A stretch of DNA of 40,396 nucleotides from assembly GCA_036675565.1 (NCBI GenBank), contig JAKFER010000309.1:1-40396 (forward strand), written 5' to 3'. Positions 1 through 8,966 of this stretch are shown in pieces. Origin of the DNA: JACCYQ01 sp036675565 (GTDB lineage Bacteria > Bacteroidota > Bacteroidia > Chitinophagales > Chitinophagaceae). How positions within the stretch are numbered: the first letter of the stretch is position 1; every line of letters starts with the position of its first letter. A program made the position numbers and the translations under genes. The notes under the pieces were generated by a model. It searched no databases, was not told the origin of the DNA, and saw only the letters and a list, made by a program, of their open reading frames with translations.

Positions 1-576
1 ACCAGCCCGCACGATAGGCAGTATCCTGTTTGCATTATCCCGGTATGGAGAGTATTCATTATCCATCAGATCTACCAGGATAGATACATAAAAAAAGCTT
101 TGACCTGAACCTGGATTACGATTGGTAGTATAACCAGCACCCACTAAAAAGCTGGTTGCATCCGCGTTTTGAGATTCCGGAGTCCCGTTATTTGCCGGAA
201 TATATTTTTGTTTGATGAAATTATGCTCAAGCTGTGCCTGTGCAAATAAAAAACGGACAGGATATATTTTGACAAATGCCCCAGGACCATAAATGGTTTG
301 TCTTAAACGGTCATCGAATTGTAAATAATCACGGTAAGAGGTATAATTAAAATTAGCCGATAAACCCGCATCCAGCCATTTGGTAAGACTGTAACCAAAA
401 ACGGGTGTACCTCCAATTAAAAAACTATTGTTACCAAACGATAATGATACACTACCACCTGTAAACAGGTTTTCTTTTTTAAATCCTTTCTTTACTTCTT
501 CATGAGGCTCATCCTGTGCCTGCATGAAAGAAAATGACAATAAAGATATAACGCCAATGATCAATTGTTTTTTCAT
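1..576 (-). CDS. Outer-membrane beta-barrel-like protein, partial (C-terminus beyond left edge)
   Basis: The frame runs open from an ATG at 574-576 to the left edge, giving 192 codons without a stop. The N-terminus (MKKQLIIGVISLLSFSFMQA) is a clear signal peptide with likely cleavage after AQA or QAQ. The rest is a charged linker followed by alternating polar and aromatic residues typical of outer-membrane strands (for example FGYSLTKWLDAGLSANFNYT), so I infer a small porin-like or 'outer membrane protein beta-barrel' family member. No catalytic motif is visible and no specific function can be given. It starts 28 bases after the stop of the FAD oxidase gene on the same strand and may be co-transcribed with it. 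The true length is unknown because the gene is cut by the window edge. Confidence 0.75.
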   Translation of the reverse strand, partial: MKKQLIIGVISLLSFSFMQAQDEPHEEVKKGFKKENLFTGGSVSLSFGNNSFLIGGTPVFGYSLTKWLDAGLSANFNYTSYRDYLQFDDRLRQTIYGPGAFVKIYPVRFLFAQAQLEHNFIKQKYIPANNGTPESQNADATSFLVGAGYTTNRNPGSGQSFFYVSILVDLMDNEYSPYRDNANRILPIVRAG

Positions 577-604
577 TCCAACTTATTTAAGTTCCTTATT
601 AATT

Positions 605-2023
605 TTATGCATCAAAAATCTTACCTGCATTTAAAATATTATTGGGATCAAATACCCGCTTAATGGCCTTCATCAAACGCATCTGGTTTTCATCAAAAAT
701 AATGGGCAGGTATTCTTTTTGTACCAAACCAATGCCATGTTCACCGCTGATGGTTCCACCCAGCGTTTTTACTAATTGAAAAATTTCTCTGATTCCATCT
801 TTCAAACTGCCATTCCATTCTTCTTCCGATAATTCGCCCCGAATAATATTTACATGCAGGTTTCCATCGCCGGCATGACCATAACAAACGGAATGAAACC
901 CATATTTACGACCAATATCCTTTACACCATTTAATAATACAGGTAACTCCGCCCTGGGAACAACCGTATCTTCTTCTTTATAAATAGAATGAGATTTAAC
1001 CGCTTCGCCCACCCTGCGACGCAACTTCCACAACTCCGCTTTTTGTTGCGCATCATCGGCAAAAAGAATATCACCACAATCAAATTCAGAAACAATTGCA
1101 GCAATGCCTTCCATCTCCTGCATCAAAACATCCATATTATTACCATCTGTTTCAATTAACAAATGAGCTTTTATATCATCCTCAATAACAACCGTTGTAC
1201 TGTCCATAAAGCGGCTAACCCATTCAAGTGCATCACGCTCCATAAATTCAAGTGCACTGGGTGTATAACCTGCTATGAAAATGGCACTTACTGCAGCACA
1301 GGCTTTTTCTGCAGACCGAAAAGGAACCAACATCAGCAAATCATACTTAGGCAATGGAATCAATTTTAAAACAACTTTTGTCACAATGCCTAAAGTGCCT
1401 TCACTGCCTACAACCAATTGCGTAAGATTATAACCTGTTGCATTTTTTAAAACGTTTGCCCCGGTCCAGACAATTTCACCGGTTGGCAAAACCATTTCCA
1501 GGTTTAAAACATAATCCTTAACCACACCATATTTTACTGCTTTTGGACCACCACTGTTTTCAGCAACATTTCCACCGATAAAACAAGTGCCCCTGCTGCT
1601 TGGGTCGGGCGGATAAAACAAACCTTTTTCTTTTACCGCATCCTGCAACACTTCTGTAATTACTCCGGGTTCTGTAATTACCTGGAGATTTCTTTCATCA
1701 ATGGCGATTATCTCATTCAAACGTTCGGTTGAAATAACCACTCCACCTAAATGAGGCAAAGCACCTCCACTTAAACCAGTACCGCCACCACGTGGCGTAA
1801 CTGCTATTTTGTATTGATTACAAAGTTTTAATATTTCACTGATCTCTTCTGCTGTGCGGGGTTTTAATACTACAGACGGAACAAAATGTAAATCCTCGGT
1901 TTCATCATGTGCATAATAATTTAAAGCTTCTTCATCTGTAAAAACATAACGTTCACCAATGATTGATTTAAAAGATTCAAGATGTTCTACAGAGAAAGCT
2001 GTTTGTTCCGTAACCAGGGACAT
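605..2023 (-). CDS. glcD: FAD-linked oxidase, glycolate oxidase subunit GlcD-like / D-lactate dehydrogenase family
   Basis: This is a 472-residue flavoenzyme of the VAO/PCMH fold that oxidises a 2-hydroxyacid such as glycolate or D-lactate. The N-terminal FAD_binding_4 domain (about residues 45-230) has the typical PRGGGTGLSGGA segment and YPPDPSSRGTCFIGGNVAENSGG-like loop. The C-terminal FAD-oxidase domain ends with CYGHAGDGNLHVNI and GGTISGEHGIGLVQKEYL, the His-rich signature of GlcD, D-LDH and D-2-hydroxyglutarate dehydrogenase. Length fits single-subunit GlcD. No FeS subunit (GlcF) or GlcE gene is adjacent, so the exact substrate cannot be assigned from context. Start is ATG. There is no signal peptide, so it is cytoplasmic or peripheral on the inner membrane. 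Confidence 0.88.
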   Translation of the reverse strand: MSLVTEQTAFSVEHLESFKSIIGERYVFTDEEALNYYAHDETEDLHFVPSVVLKPRTAEEISEILKLCNQYKIAVTPRGGGTGLSGGALPHLGGVVISTERLNEIIAIDERNLQVITEPGVITEVLQDAVKEKGLFYPPDPSSRGTCFIGGNVAENSGGPKAVKYGVVKDYVLNLEMVLPTGEIVWTGANVLKNATGYNLTQLVVGSEGTLGIVTKVVLKLIPLPKYDLLMLVPFRSAEKACAAVSAIFIAGYTPSALEFMERDALEWVSRFMDSTTVVIEDDIKAHLLIETDGNNMDVLMQEMEGIAAIVSEFDCGDILFADDAQQKAELWKLRRRVGEAVKSHSIYKEEDTVVPRAELPVLLNGVKDIGRKYGFHSVCYGHAGDGNLHVNIIRGELSEEEWNGSLKDGIREIFQLVKTLGGTISGEHGIGLVQKEYLPIIFDENQMRLMKAIKRVFDPNNILNAGKIFDA

Positions 2024-2102
2024 AATAAGTTTTTAATATGAATTAATTGGGTAAAAATCGCAAAAATCAGCAACATGAAAAAACAACGCTGAATTTTACA
2101 GA

Positions 2103-3140
2103 TTAGTTCCGGAAAGATGGACAAATTGTTTGCCTGCGATCTCCACTGAAAGCATCGAATAAACCTTGTTTTACAATTGAGAATTCGTAGGCACCCCGCG
2201 TATTGTTATAATTACGCAGGTTCGATATGGTAGCATCGTATGTAAATGTAAGCATGAAACTTTTATAGCCAAAACCAACCAAAGGCACAACGGCATCATT
2301 ATGCCGGTAATATAAGCCGCCAATGAGTTCATTTTCCCCATCTCCGGATAAATTGTACCGGGCGTTCATGCCCAATACCAGTTCTGATGCACCCGCCTGG
2401 TTTGTATAATATGCATTAGGATTCAATATCCATTGATCATTCATTTTATAGCTGGCATTCAGAAAACCAATATATCTCCTTGCTACCCGTGTATCAATGC
2501 CTGATGATTCATTGAAAAAGGATTCTTTAGGCTGGTTGATGTGATGAACTGAGATACCTGTATTCACATATACATTATCGTTAGGGAAAAAAGCATAATT
2601 CAGACCCGCCTGTATATCCAGGTAATTAATATTGGTATAATCAAGTGCTACACTGGTAGGCAGTTTACTGTCGAAAAATTTTCCATCAAACTGGTCAGGG
2701 AATTTTAACCCACTCATGTTGATTCGCTTATTGGCCCAGCCCACATTAAAACCGGCACTTAGCAAACTTCCATAACCCAGCATTTGATGATACGCAATGG
2801 ACCCATAAACTTTTGTACTGGTGAGGTTGCCGCTCCCGGCTACATCATGCAACAAAACACCACCGGCACCCAACCAACCGGTTTCATTAGGATTTTGATA
2901 AATCTGGGCATCACCAAAAACACTCATGGTTTTATATGGAACAGTCATCACTGATGACCATTGATTACGGTAATTTACACCGAGGCGATAATCACCATCC
3001 GGAATAAAACCCGTATTGGCAGGATTAGTTGTTAGTGGGGAATTGAAAAATTGTGAAAAATGAAGATCCTGTGCAAATGCGCCAGGCATCATGCAAAAAA
3101 CACAAGCGGCCACAAATCCTATATTTTTCAGTTTTCGCAT
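2103..3140 (-). CDS. Type IX secretion membrane protein, PorP/SprF family
   Basis: The 345-residue product begins with a signal peptide ending in FAQ and continues with the family hallmark DLHFSQFFNSPLTTNPANTG, followed by a predicted outer-membrane barrel rich in aromatic strands. PorP/SprF proteins are Bacteroidota-specific outer-membrane partners of the type IX secretion system; SprF is needed for export of the gliding adhesin SprB. The gene lies 26 bases downstream of a 1194-residue protein with a T9SS type B C-terminal domain, the arrangement usually seen for a SprF-like protein and its dedicated cargo. I infer it anchors or helps secrete that neighbour. It is one of the many SprF paralogues rather than the core PorP, as no other T9SS core genes are present. 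Confidence 0.88.
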   Translation of the reverse strand: MRKLKNIGFVAACVFCMMPGAFAQDLHFSQFFNSPLTTNPANTGFIPDGDYRLGVNYRNQWSSVMTVPYKTMSVFGDAQIYQNPNETGWLGAGGVLLHDVAGSGNLTSTKVYGSIAYHQMLGYGSLLSAGFNVGWANKRINMSGLKFPDQFDGKFFDSKLPTSVALDYTNINYLDIQAGLNYAFFPNDNVYVNTGISVHHINQPKESFFNESSGIDTRVARRYIGFLNASYKMNDQWILNPNAYYTNQAGASELVLGMNARYNLSGDGENELIGGLYYRHNDAVVPLVGFGYKSFMLTFTYDATISNLRNYNNTRGAYEFSIVKQGLFDAFSGDRRQTICPSFRN

Positions 3141-3166
3141 TTAGAGATTTTCAAAATGATCAATCG

Positions 3167-6100
3167 TTATCTTATTAACGTTATATCGCCCTTTTTGGTT
3201 GTTCGTTTTCCATCAAAAAATTCTGCATCCAGGGTATAAGCGTACACATCCATCGGCTGCATTTTACCATTAAAGGTTCCATCCCAGCCAGCATTTGGAT
3301 TTTCTGATTCAAAAACCTTCTGTCCCCACCGGTTATAAATGATAAATTTCATTTTTGAAATACCAAACCCACGCACTTTGATAATGCTGTTTACATCATT
3401 TTTTCCTGGTGTAAATGCATTGGGTACATCAATTACGGGTACCACTAAAGCTTCAACAGGCAAACACAAAGTATCCGGACAACCAGCTGCATTATAAGCA
3501 ATGAGACAAGCATTATATGTACCGGTAGCGTTGTATTGATGCATAACGTCTACGCGGCTGGTCGTTTCCAAAGTATCACCATCACCAAACTCCCAACGGA
3601 ACCTTACCGCATCCGGAGAAGAAAGGTTGATAAACACCGTAGGCGTATTTTCAACAGGTGGATTAGACCCCCAATTGAAATTCGCTGTAGGAAGATCAAA
3701 TACGGTAATTGTTTGACTGGTTGAATCAATGATATTACAGGTTGCGGAATCTATGGCAACCAACCTAACCGTATAAGTTCCTGCAACTGAATAAATATTT
3801 GTTGGATTGATATCTGTCGAAGTATTTCCATCCCCAAAATCCCACCTGAATTGTTGCCCACCAATGGAAGTATTAATAAAATTAGCTGCAAAAGGAACAC
3901 AACCTGTTGGCGGAACTTCAAAATCAGCTACAACTTCAGCAGCTACCCTTAATTGCACCACTAATGAATCAGGGTGATTACAATATGCTGAATCATTTAA
4001 AACCAGTGTAACATTATAGGTACCCGGAGCAGCATAACTGTGCTGCACACTGTTTAAACCCGCAGTTACCCTGGGCGTACCATCTCCAAAATCCCAGATA
4101 AAGGATTGAGCACCGAAAGGTACCGCCGGCGGAGCGGTTGATTGATTATCAAACCTGAAAAGAAATGCATCACAGGGATTTAGTTTTACAGAATTGAAAT
4201 CGAGAACAGCCCTGTTATCACTTACCCTGATACTGATGTAAGATGTATCACGGATGTTGCAAGTATTTGAATCGATAGCAACCAGCATAACCCTGTAATT
4301 GCCAACGGCATTAAATGTATGGGATGTACTTGGTTGAACAGTGGTGACCTGTGGTGATCCATCACCAAAATTCCATTCATAGCTTTGAGCTCTTTGAACC
4401 GTATCAGTGAAATCAACAGTTAACGGAACACAACCTGCGGTATCGCGAGGTACACCATTGATGGCTGATTGCACGCCACCAGCAACCCCTGCCAGGTTAA
4501 ATGCAATTTTAACCATAGCCAGGTTACAATTATCTGAAGGGTTATTTGGCGACCAGGTTCCCGGAGTAGTAGGATATTGAACGGCTCCGAATCCTTTACA
4601 GTTGGCGCAAATAGCCTGGTAAATTACGCCGTTGCGATCGAACCGGCTGGTTCCGCCATCAACGTGATCTGCACCACCGCCTCCAGTTTGCTGACTGTTA
4701 TCCTCTCCATAAAAACTTCCAAACAATTGAGAAGCTGCATTCTTTTGTAAAACAAAAAAGTAAAAATCTTTACCATCGGTTGTACTCTTAATGGCATCCG
4801 CAGTTACCGGCAACCCGGTTGTTCCAGAGTTGGGATAATTATAAGGCGGCGTACCAAAACCACCTCCCCAACCAGAAACATAAACATTTTCACACCTGTC
4901 AACTAAAAAAGCAACGGGTGAAATGCTGGGGAAGGAAGCGGACTTGCCAAACACCGTTGAATAAACATAAGCTGATAGATCTGGCTGCAACTTGGAGATA
5001 AACTGTTTTGCACCTGCATTGCTGTATACAGCATTTATCACTGGCCAGTTACCGGTAGTTTGCCCCATGATATAAGGAAAACCATTATTATCAAACTGAA
5101 CACCATAAACCTGGTCAATGCCATTTGTTCCAAGATAAGTAGACCTGATTATACTATTTCCACTATTTGAAACCACTGCAAGAAAACCATCTATCCCACC
5201 AGGTTTTGAAGCACCTAATGTTCCTGATTTATTCCCCGGAAAGTCACCACTCGCCGTTCCGCCCGCAACATAAATATTTCCAACCGGGTCAAGACTTAAA
5301 ACGTAAGCTGCATCATCATCCGATCCACCCAGGTAGCTGGCGAATACTAACCCATTAACATTGGGATCCATTTTGAGCAAGACACCATCCTGGTTACCTC
5401 CACCGGCAGCAGGTTGAAAAGATCCCGCGGTTGCCGGGAAATTTGTTGACCGGGTGGCTGATGCTACGTATACATTACCTGCATCATCAAGGATCACCTC
5501 GCTGCGACCATCATCCCCGTAATTTCTTTGGAGTGATTGTGCACCATTTCGGGTAGCTGAAATATTAACGCCATCATCGCCACTTCCACCAATTTTTTTT
5601 GATCCTAAAATCGCTGTTCCGGACGGATTTAATTTAGTTACAACAATATCATAACTTCCACCAGCACCTATCATACCGCCACCTGTTACTGGATAATTAT
5701 TAGAATTGGTTCTTCCTGCCAGAATAAGATTGCCACTTTGGTCCACTACCAAACTATGAGGTTGCTCATTACCACTTCCACCAATATAAGTTGCATAAAG
5801 CCGGGTTTGTCCATTAGGACTTAACCTGATAATACCTATATCTACTGGTTGCGGACTTTGTCCACCACCATATGAAGTTTGAAATGCACCCGGAGAAGTA
5901 GGGAATCCCTGGCCAAAGACAATGCCTCCACCATACATACTGCCATCAGGACCATAAGTAGCTGTAAATCCCCAGTTGTCTACCGTACTGCCGGAGAATG
6001 ATGCAAATATCAATACCGGGTCAATTACCAAAGTAGCTGAAGGATCGTAATTTTTTACATCAAATTTTACCAACTTTTCCTTCACATCATATTTAGCAGT

Positions 6101-6751
6101 AACCTCTGTTCTTTCCATTCCATTTGAGAGATAACTATAAGGAACTGTTTCTTTCATACTGCCAACCGACGTTTCAATAACCAGTTGTTTATTCTTTACC
6201 TGTAAACTATTTACCCCTTCATATTTTAAGGCGATATTTTTAATATTAGCACCCGGCCTTGCAATGATATCATACTTCATCTGGCCGTTATCAGTATAGT
6301 AACGGACATCTACATTCGGATATACATTTTTCATAGTAACGGCCTGGAATATGCGCACATTACCCGCCCATTTGGATGGATCATCCCCAATAAAATAATT
6401 ATGATAATTATCAAGCATTTTATCGGGGACAATTTCAAAATTGGGTGAAGCACCTACAAAATCCACATTATACGCATGTGAACGAAGCGTTTTCGTATTA
6501 TTTATTTTTGGATTCCCGGGTTCCGGGTGATTATGTAGTAATTCATAAATAACAGAAAGATCTTCTTTATTGTGTTGTAAAACCGTGAAGCCGGTTTCCG
6601 TTATGAAGAAAGCACCCGCAGGAATTTCTCCTTTAAATTTCACCCGTTGATCCCACTGTCCTTTATTCTCAACAAATTCAATATTGCCATATTGTGCCTG
6701 CAAAAGAAATGAAGTAGAGAAAGCTATAAGGAGGATTAATATGCGCTTCAA
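3167..6751 (-). CDS. Large secreted PKD-domain protein with T9SS type B (gliding-motility-associated) C-terminal domain
   Basis: This is a 1194-residue surface protein. A signal peptide (RILILLIAFSTSFLLQAQ) is followed by an N-terminal DUF7948-like region with ENKGQWD (about 28-250). Next come SBBP-like beta-propeller repeats (about 250-690, recurrent DxxGNxYVxG and TYLGG elements) and four PKD domains marked by NFGDG, DFGDG, DFGDG and EFGDG (about 770-1105). The C-terminus has FTPGKNDVN, IYNRWGQKVFES and GWDGTFNG, the gliding-motility-associated T9SS sorting domain. It is expected to be exported and fixed on the cell surface, probably with the PorP/SprF-like protein encoded 26 bases downstream. 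The start is TTG at 6749-6751: no in-frame ATG lies between the upstream stop and the signal peptide. Ligand and role (adhesion, gliding, polymer binding) are not visible. Confidence 0.88.
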   Translation of the reverse strand: MKRILILLIAFSTSFLLQAQYGNIEFVENKGQWDQRVKFKGEIPAGAFFITETGFTVLQHNKEDLSVIYELLHNHPEPGNPKINNTKTLRSHAYNVDFVGASPNFEIVPDKMLDNYHNYFIGDDPSKWAGNVRIFQAVTMKNVYPNVDVRYYTDNGQMKYDIIARPGANIKNIALKYEGVNSLQVKNKQLVIETSVGSMKETVPYSYLSNGMERTEVTAKYDVKEKLVKFDVKNYDPSATLVIDPVLIFASFSGSTVDNWGFTATYGPDGSMYGGGIVFGQGFPTSPGAFQTSYGGGQSPQPVDIGIIRLSPNGQTRLYATYIGGSGNEQPHSLVVDQSGNLILAGRTNSNNYPVTGGGMIGAGGSYDIVVTKLNPSGTAILGSKKIGGSGDDGVNISATRNGAQSLQRNYGDDGRSEVILDDAGNVYVASATRSTNFPATAGSFQPAAGGGNQDGVLLKMDPNVNGLVFASYLGGSDDDAAYVLSLDPVGNIYVAGGTASGDFPGNKSGTLGASKPGGIDGFLAVVSNSGNSIIRSTYLGTNGIDQVYGVQFDNNGFPYIMGQTTGNWPVINAVYSNAGAKQFISKLQPDLSAYVYSTVFGKSASFPSISPVAFLVDRCENVYVSGWGGGFGTPPYNYPNSGTTGLPVTADAIKSTTDGKDFYFFVLQKNAASQLFGSFYGEDNSQQTGGGGADHVDGGTSRFDRNGVIYQAICANCKGFGAVQYPTTPGTWSPNNPSDNCNLAMVKIAFNLAGVAGGVQSAINGVPRDTAGCVPLTVDFTDTVQRAQSYEWNFGDGSPQVTTVQPSTSHTFNAVGNYRVMLVAIDSNTCNIRDTSYISIRVSDNRAVLDFNSVKLNPCDAFLFRFDNQSTAPPAVPFGAQSFIWDFGDGTPRVTAGLNSVQHSYAAPGTYNVTLVLNDSAYCNHPDSLVVQLRVAAEVVADFEVPPTGCVPFAANFINTSIGGQQFRWDFGDGNTSTDINPTNIYSVAGTYTVRLVAIDSATCNIIDSTSQTITVFDLPTANFNWGSNPPVENTPTVFINLSSPDAVRFRWEFGDGDTLETTSRVDVMHQYNATGTYNACLIAYNAAGCPDTLCLPVEALVVPVIDVPNAFTPGKNDVNSIIKVRGFGISKMKFIIYNRWGQKVFESENPNAGWDGTFNGKMQPMDVYAYTLDAEFFDGKRTTKKGDITLIR

Positions 6752-6768
6752 GATGTGGTTCTTTTTAT

Positions 6769-6776
6769 CAAATTAA
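6769..6776 (-). promoter_or_regulatory. Possible -7 promoter element for the PKD/PorP operon
   Basis: On the minus strand these bases read TTAATTTG, one mismatch from the Bacteroidota -7 consensus TAnnTTTG. They lie 17 bases before the TTG start of the PKD protein. No convincing -33 element is visible, so this is weak. Confidence 0.25.
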
Positions 6777-6810
6777 CTAAAATAAACTATAAATGTTGTG
6801 TAAGCTTATG

Positions 6811-8922
6811 TTAAGAAATCCTGCTCCATGCGGTTTTGCCCTGCTGTTGTAAAAGCCATGATTTACAAACCTGGTAATCAGTGGAAAGCAAATCCGGATC
6901 CTCTTCCAATATTTTTTCAACAACCCGTTTAGCTACATCCAATATTGGCTTGTCCAGTACAATGTTTGCCAATTTGAAATTCAAAGCACCACTTTGTTTT
7001 GTCCCTTCAATGCTGCCAGGTCCGCGCAACTCCAAATCTTTTTCTGCAATTATAAAACCATCATTTGTGCTGGTTATGATCTTCATTCTTTCCCTGGCTT
7101 CGTTGCTTAATTTTGAACCCGTTAGTAAGATACAAAAACTTTTTTCTGCTCCCCTGCCCACCCTGCCTCTTAATTGGTGTAACTGGCTTAGTCCAAATTT
7201 TTCCGCACTTTCAATGACCATGACCGATGCATTGGGCACATTTACGCCAACTTCAATTACCGTAGTTGAAACCATGATCTGAGTCTCGCCTTTTACAAAA
7301 CGTTGCATGTTGGTTTCTTTTTGTTCGGCTGGTTGTTTTCCATGTACCATGCTGATCAGGTATTTAGGCTCAGGAAAATAAGCTTTTACATTTTCATATC
7401 CTTTCATCAGGTTTTCATAATCCAGCTTTTCGCTTTCTTCAATCAACGGAAAAATGATATAAACCTGACGTCCTTTACTGATCTCTTCCCTGATGAAATC
7501 CATAACCTGCGATCGCCTGTCATCAAAACGATGAACAGTCGTTATCGGTTGCCGTCCCGGTGGTAATTCATCCATTACACTATAATCCAGGTCACCATAG
7601 GCCGTCATGGCTAATGTACGTGGAATGGGTGTAGCTGTCATAACCAAAACATGAGGAGGTAAAATGGCTTTCTTCCAAAGTTTTGCCCTTTGAGCAACAC
7701 CAAACCGGTGCTGTTCATCTACAATAGCAAAACCCAGGTTTTTAAATTGAACGACATCTTCAATAAGTGCATGTGTGCCGATAAGCACATGAATATCACC
7801 GTTAGCAAGCGCAGCTAACAGTTTACGTCGGGCGGCCGCCCTTGTAGATCCGGTTAAAAGTTCTACCCGCAAGTCCATTTCAACCAACATTGCTGTTATA
7901 CTTTCTAAATGCTGTTGAGCCAAAATTTCGGTGGGTGCCATCAGGCAAGCCTGGTAACCATTATCAATAGCTAATAACATGGCCAGCAGGGCTACAATCG
8001 TTTTACCGCTGCCAACATCACCCTGCAATAAACGGTTCATTTGTCGGCCATGTGCAGTGTCCTGCCTGATTTCCCGTAAAACTCTTTTTTGTGCATTGGT
8101 TAATTGAAACGGCAAATGATGATGATAAAAATTATTGAAGTGATCGCCAACTTTATCAAATATTACGCCTTTTGAAAAACGGTGTCGCTCCGTTTTAATT
8201 AACCCTAATCTTAATTGAGCAAAAAATAGTTCTTCGAATTTCAATCGCTTTAATGCTTCTGAAAATTTATCGGGTGATGCGGGGAAATGAATTTGCTGGT
8301 AAGCTTCGTACCTCGGTAACAATTTTAATTTTTCCAGTACCCTGGCAGGAAGATTTTCAGGAAGATCTTTGGGATGGATCAAAGCCCATAAGGCTTTTGT
8401 AAGTACACCGATTTGCCTGCCATTCAATGAGCGGCTTTTTAATTTTTCTGTACTGGGATAAATAGGATCTAAAAACGACTTTCCATCCGATTTTTCAGGT
8501 GAGTATGGTTCTATTTCCGGGTGAACGATCTGTGCCTGCCCCTGGAAAAAACCAACTTTTCCATAAACTAGGTATGCATTACCGTTAGTAATATTTTTTT
8601 GCACCCAGGATAAGCTTTGGAACCAGATAAGTTCCAATGTGCCAGTCCTGTCTTTTAGCCTGGCTGCCAGTCTTCTGCCCTGGTTAACGCCCATTGTTTC
8701 TATATCGGTAATAACCCCTGCCACTTGAATATAATCTGTGCTACCTGTAATTTGACTAATGGTACTGATCTGCGTTTTATCAATATGCCGGAAAGGAAAA
8801 TGTTCCAACAAATCCCTGAAAGTGAAAATCTCCAATTCTTTTTTTAGCAATTCGGCACGCTGGGGTCCTACGCCTTTCAGGTATTCAATAGGGCTTGATA
8901 ATATGTTGGGTGAAGATGAAAT
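6811..8922 (-). CDS. recG: ATP-dependent DNA helicase RecG, probable ATT start
   Basis: RecG remodels stalled forks and branched DNA. All family parts are present: an N-terminal HhH-like element (EYLKGVGPQRAELLKKE), the wedge OB domain (about 60-140), Walker A GDVGSGKT (about residues 301-308), DEQH box (about 402-405), and the C-terminal helicase motifs ending in QLRGRVGRG with the RecG-specific tail. The only standard start codon near the N-terminus is a TTG at 8848-8850, which would delete the conserved SPIEYLKGVGPQRA segment. That segment is encoded in frame up to a stop at 8935-8937, with no ATG, GTG or TTG before it. ATT at 8920-8922 gives a 703-residue protein of normal length and is my preferred start. 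Whether this is a real ATT start, a mutation or a sequencing error cannot be told here. Confidence 0.9.
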   Translation of the reverse strand: MSSSPNILSSPIEYLKGVGPQRAELLKKELEIFTFRDLLEHFPFRHIDKTQISTISQITGSTDYIQVAGVITDIETMGVNQGRRLAARLKDRTGTLELIWFQSLSWVQKNITNGNAYLVYGKVGFFQGQAQIVHPEIEPYSPEKSDGKSFLDPIYPSTEKLKSRSLNGRQIGVLTKALWALIHPKDLPENLPARVLEKLKLLPRYEAYQQIHFPASPDKFSEALKRLKFEELFFAQLRLGLIKTERHRFSKGVIFDKVGDHFNNFYHHHLPFQLTNAQKRVLREIRQDTAHGRQMNRLLQGDVGSGKTIVALLAMLLAIDNGYQACLMAPTEILAQQHLESITAMLVEMDLRVELLTGSTRAAARRKLLAALANGDIHVLIGTHALIEDVVQFKNLGFAIVDEQHRFGVAQRAKLWKKAILPPHVLVMTATPIPRTLAMTAYGDLDYSVMDELPPGRQPITTVHRFDDRRSQVMDFIREEISKGRQVYIIFPLIEESEKLDYENLMKGYENVKAYFPEPKYLISMVHGKQPAEQKETNMQRFVKGETQIMVSTTVIEVGVNVPNASVMVIESAEKFGLSQLHQLRGRVGRGAEKSFCILLTGSKLSNEARERMKIITSTNDGFIIAEKDLELRGPGSIEGTKQSGALNFKLANIVLDKPILDVAKRVVEKILEEDPDLLSTDYQVCKSWLLQQQGKTAWSRIS

Positions 8923-8966
8923 GGTGTGCTGATTTCAAACAAAAATAGTAAATGCAGGCTGCAAAG

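Noticed and set aside
6881..7282. A 133-residue plus-strand open frame inside recG
   Set aside because: It lies opposite conserved helicase motifs, has no recognisable domain, and is a reverse-frame shadow.
6811..8922. recG as a pseudogene because it lacks ATG
   Set aside because: The frame is intact for 703 residues with all helicase motifs conserved; only the start codon is unusual.
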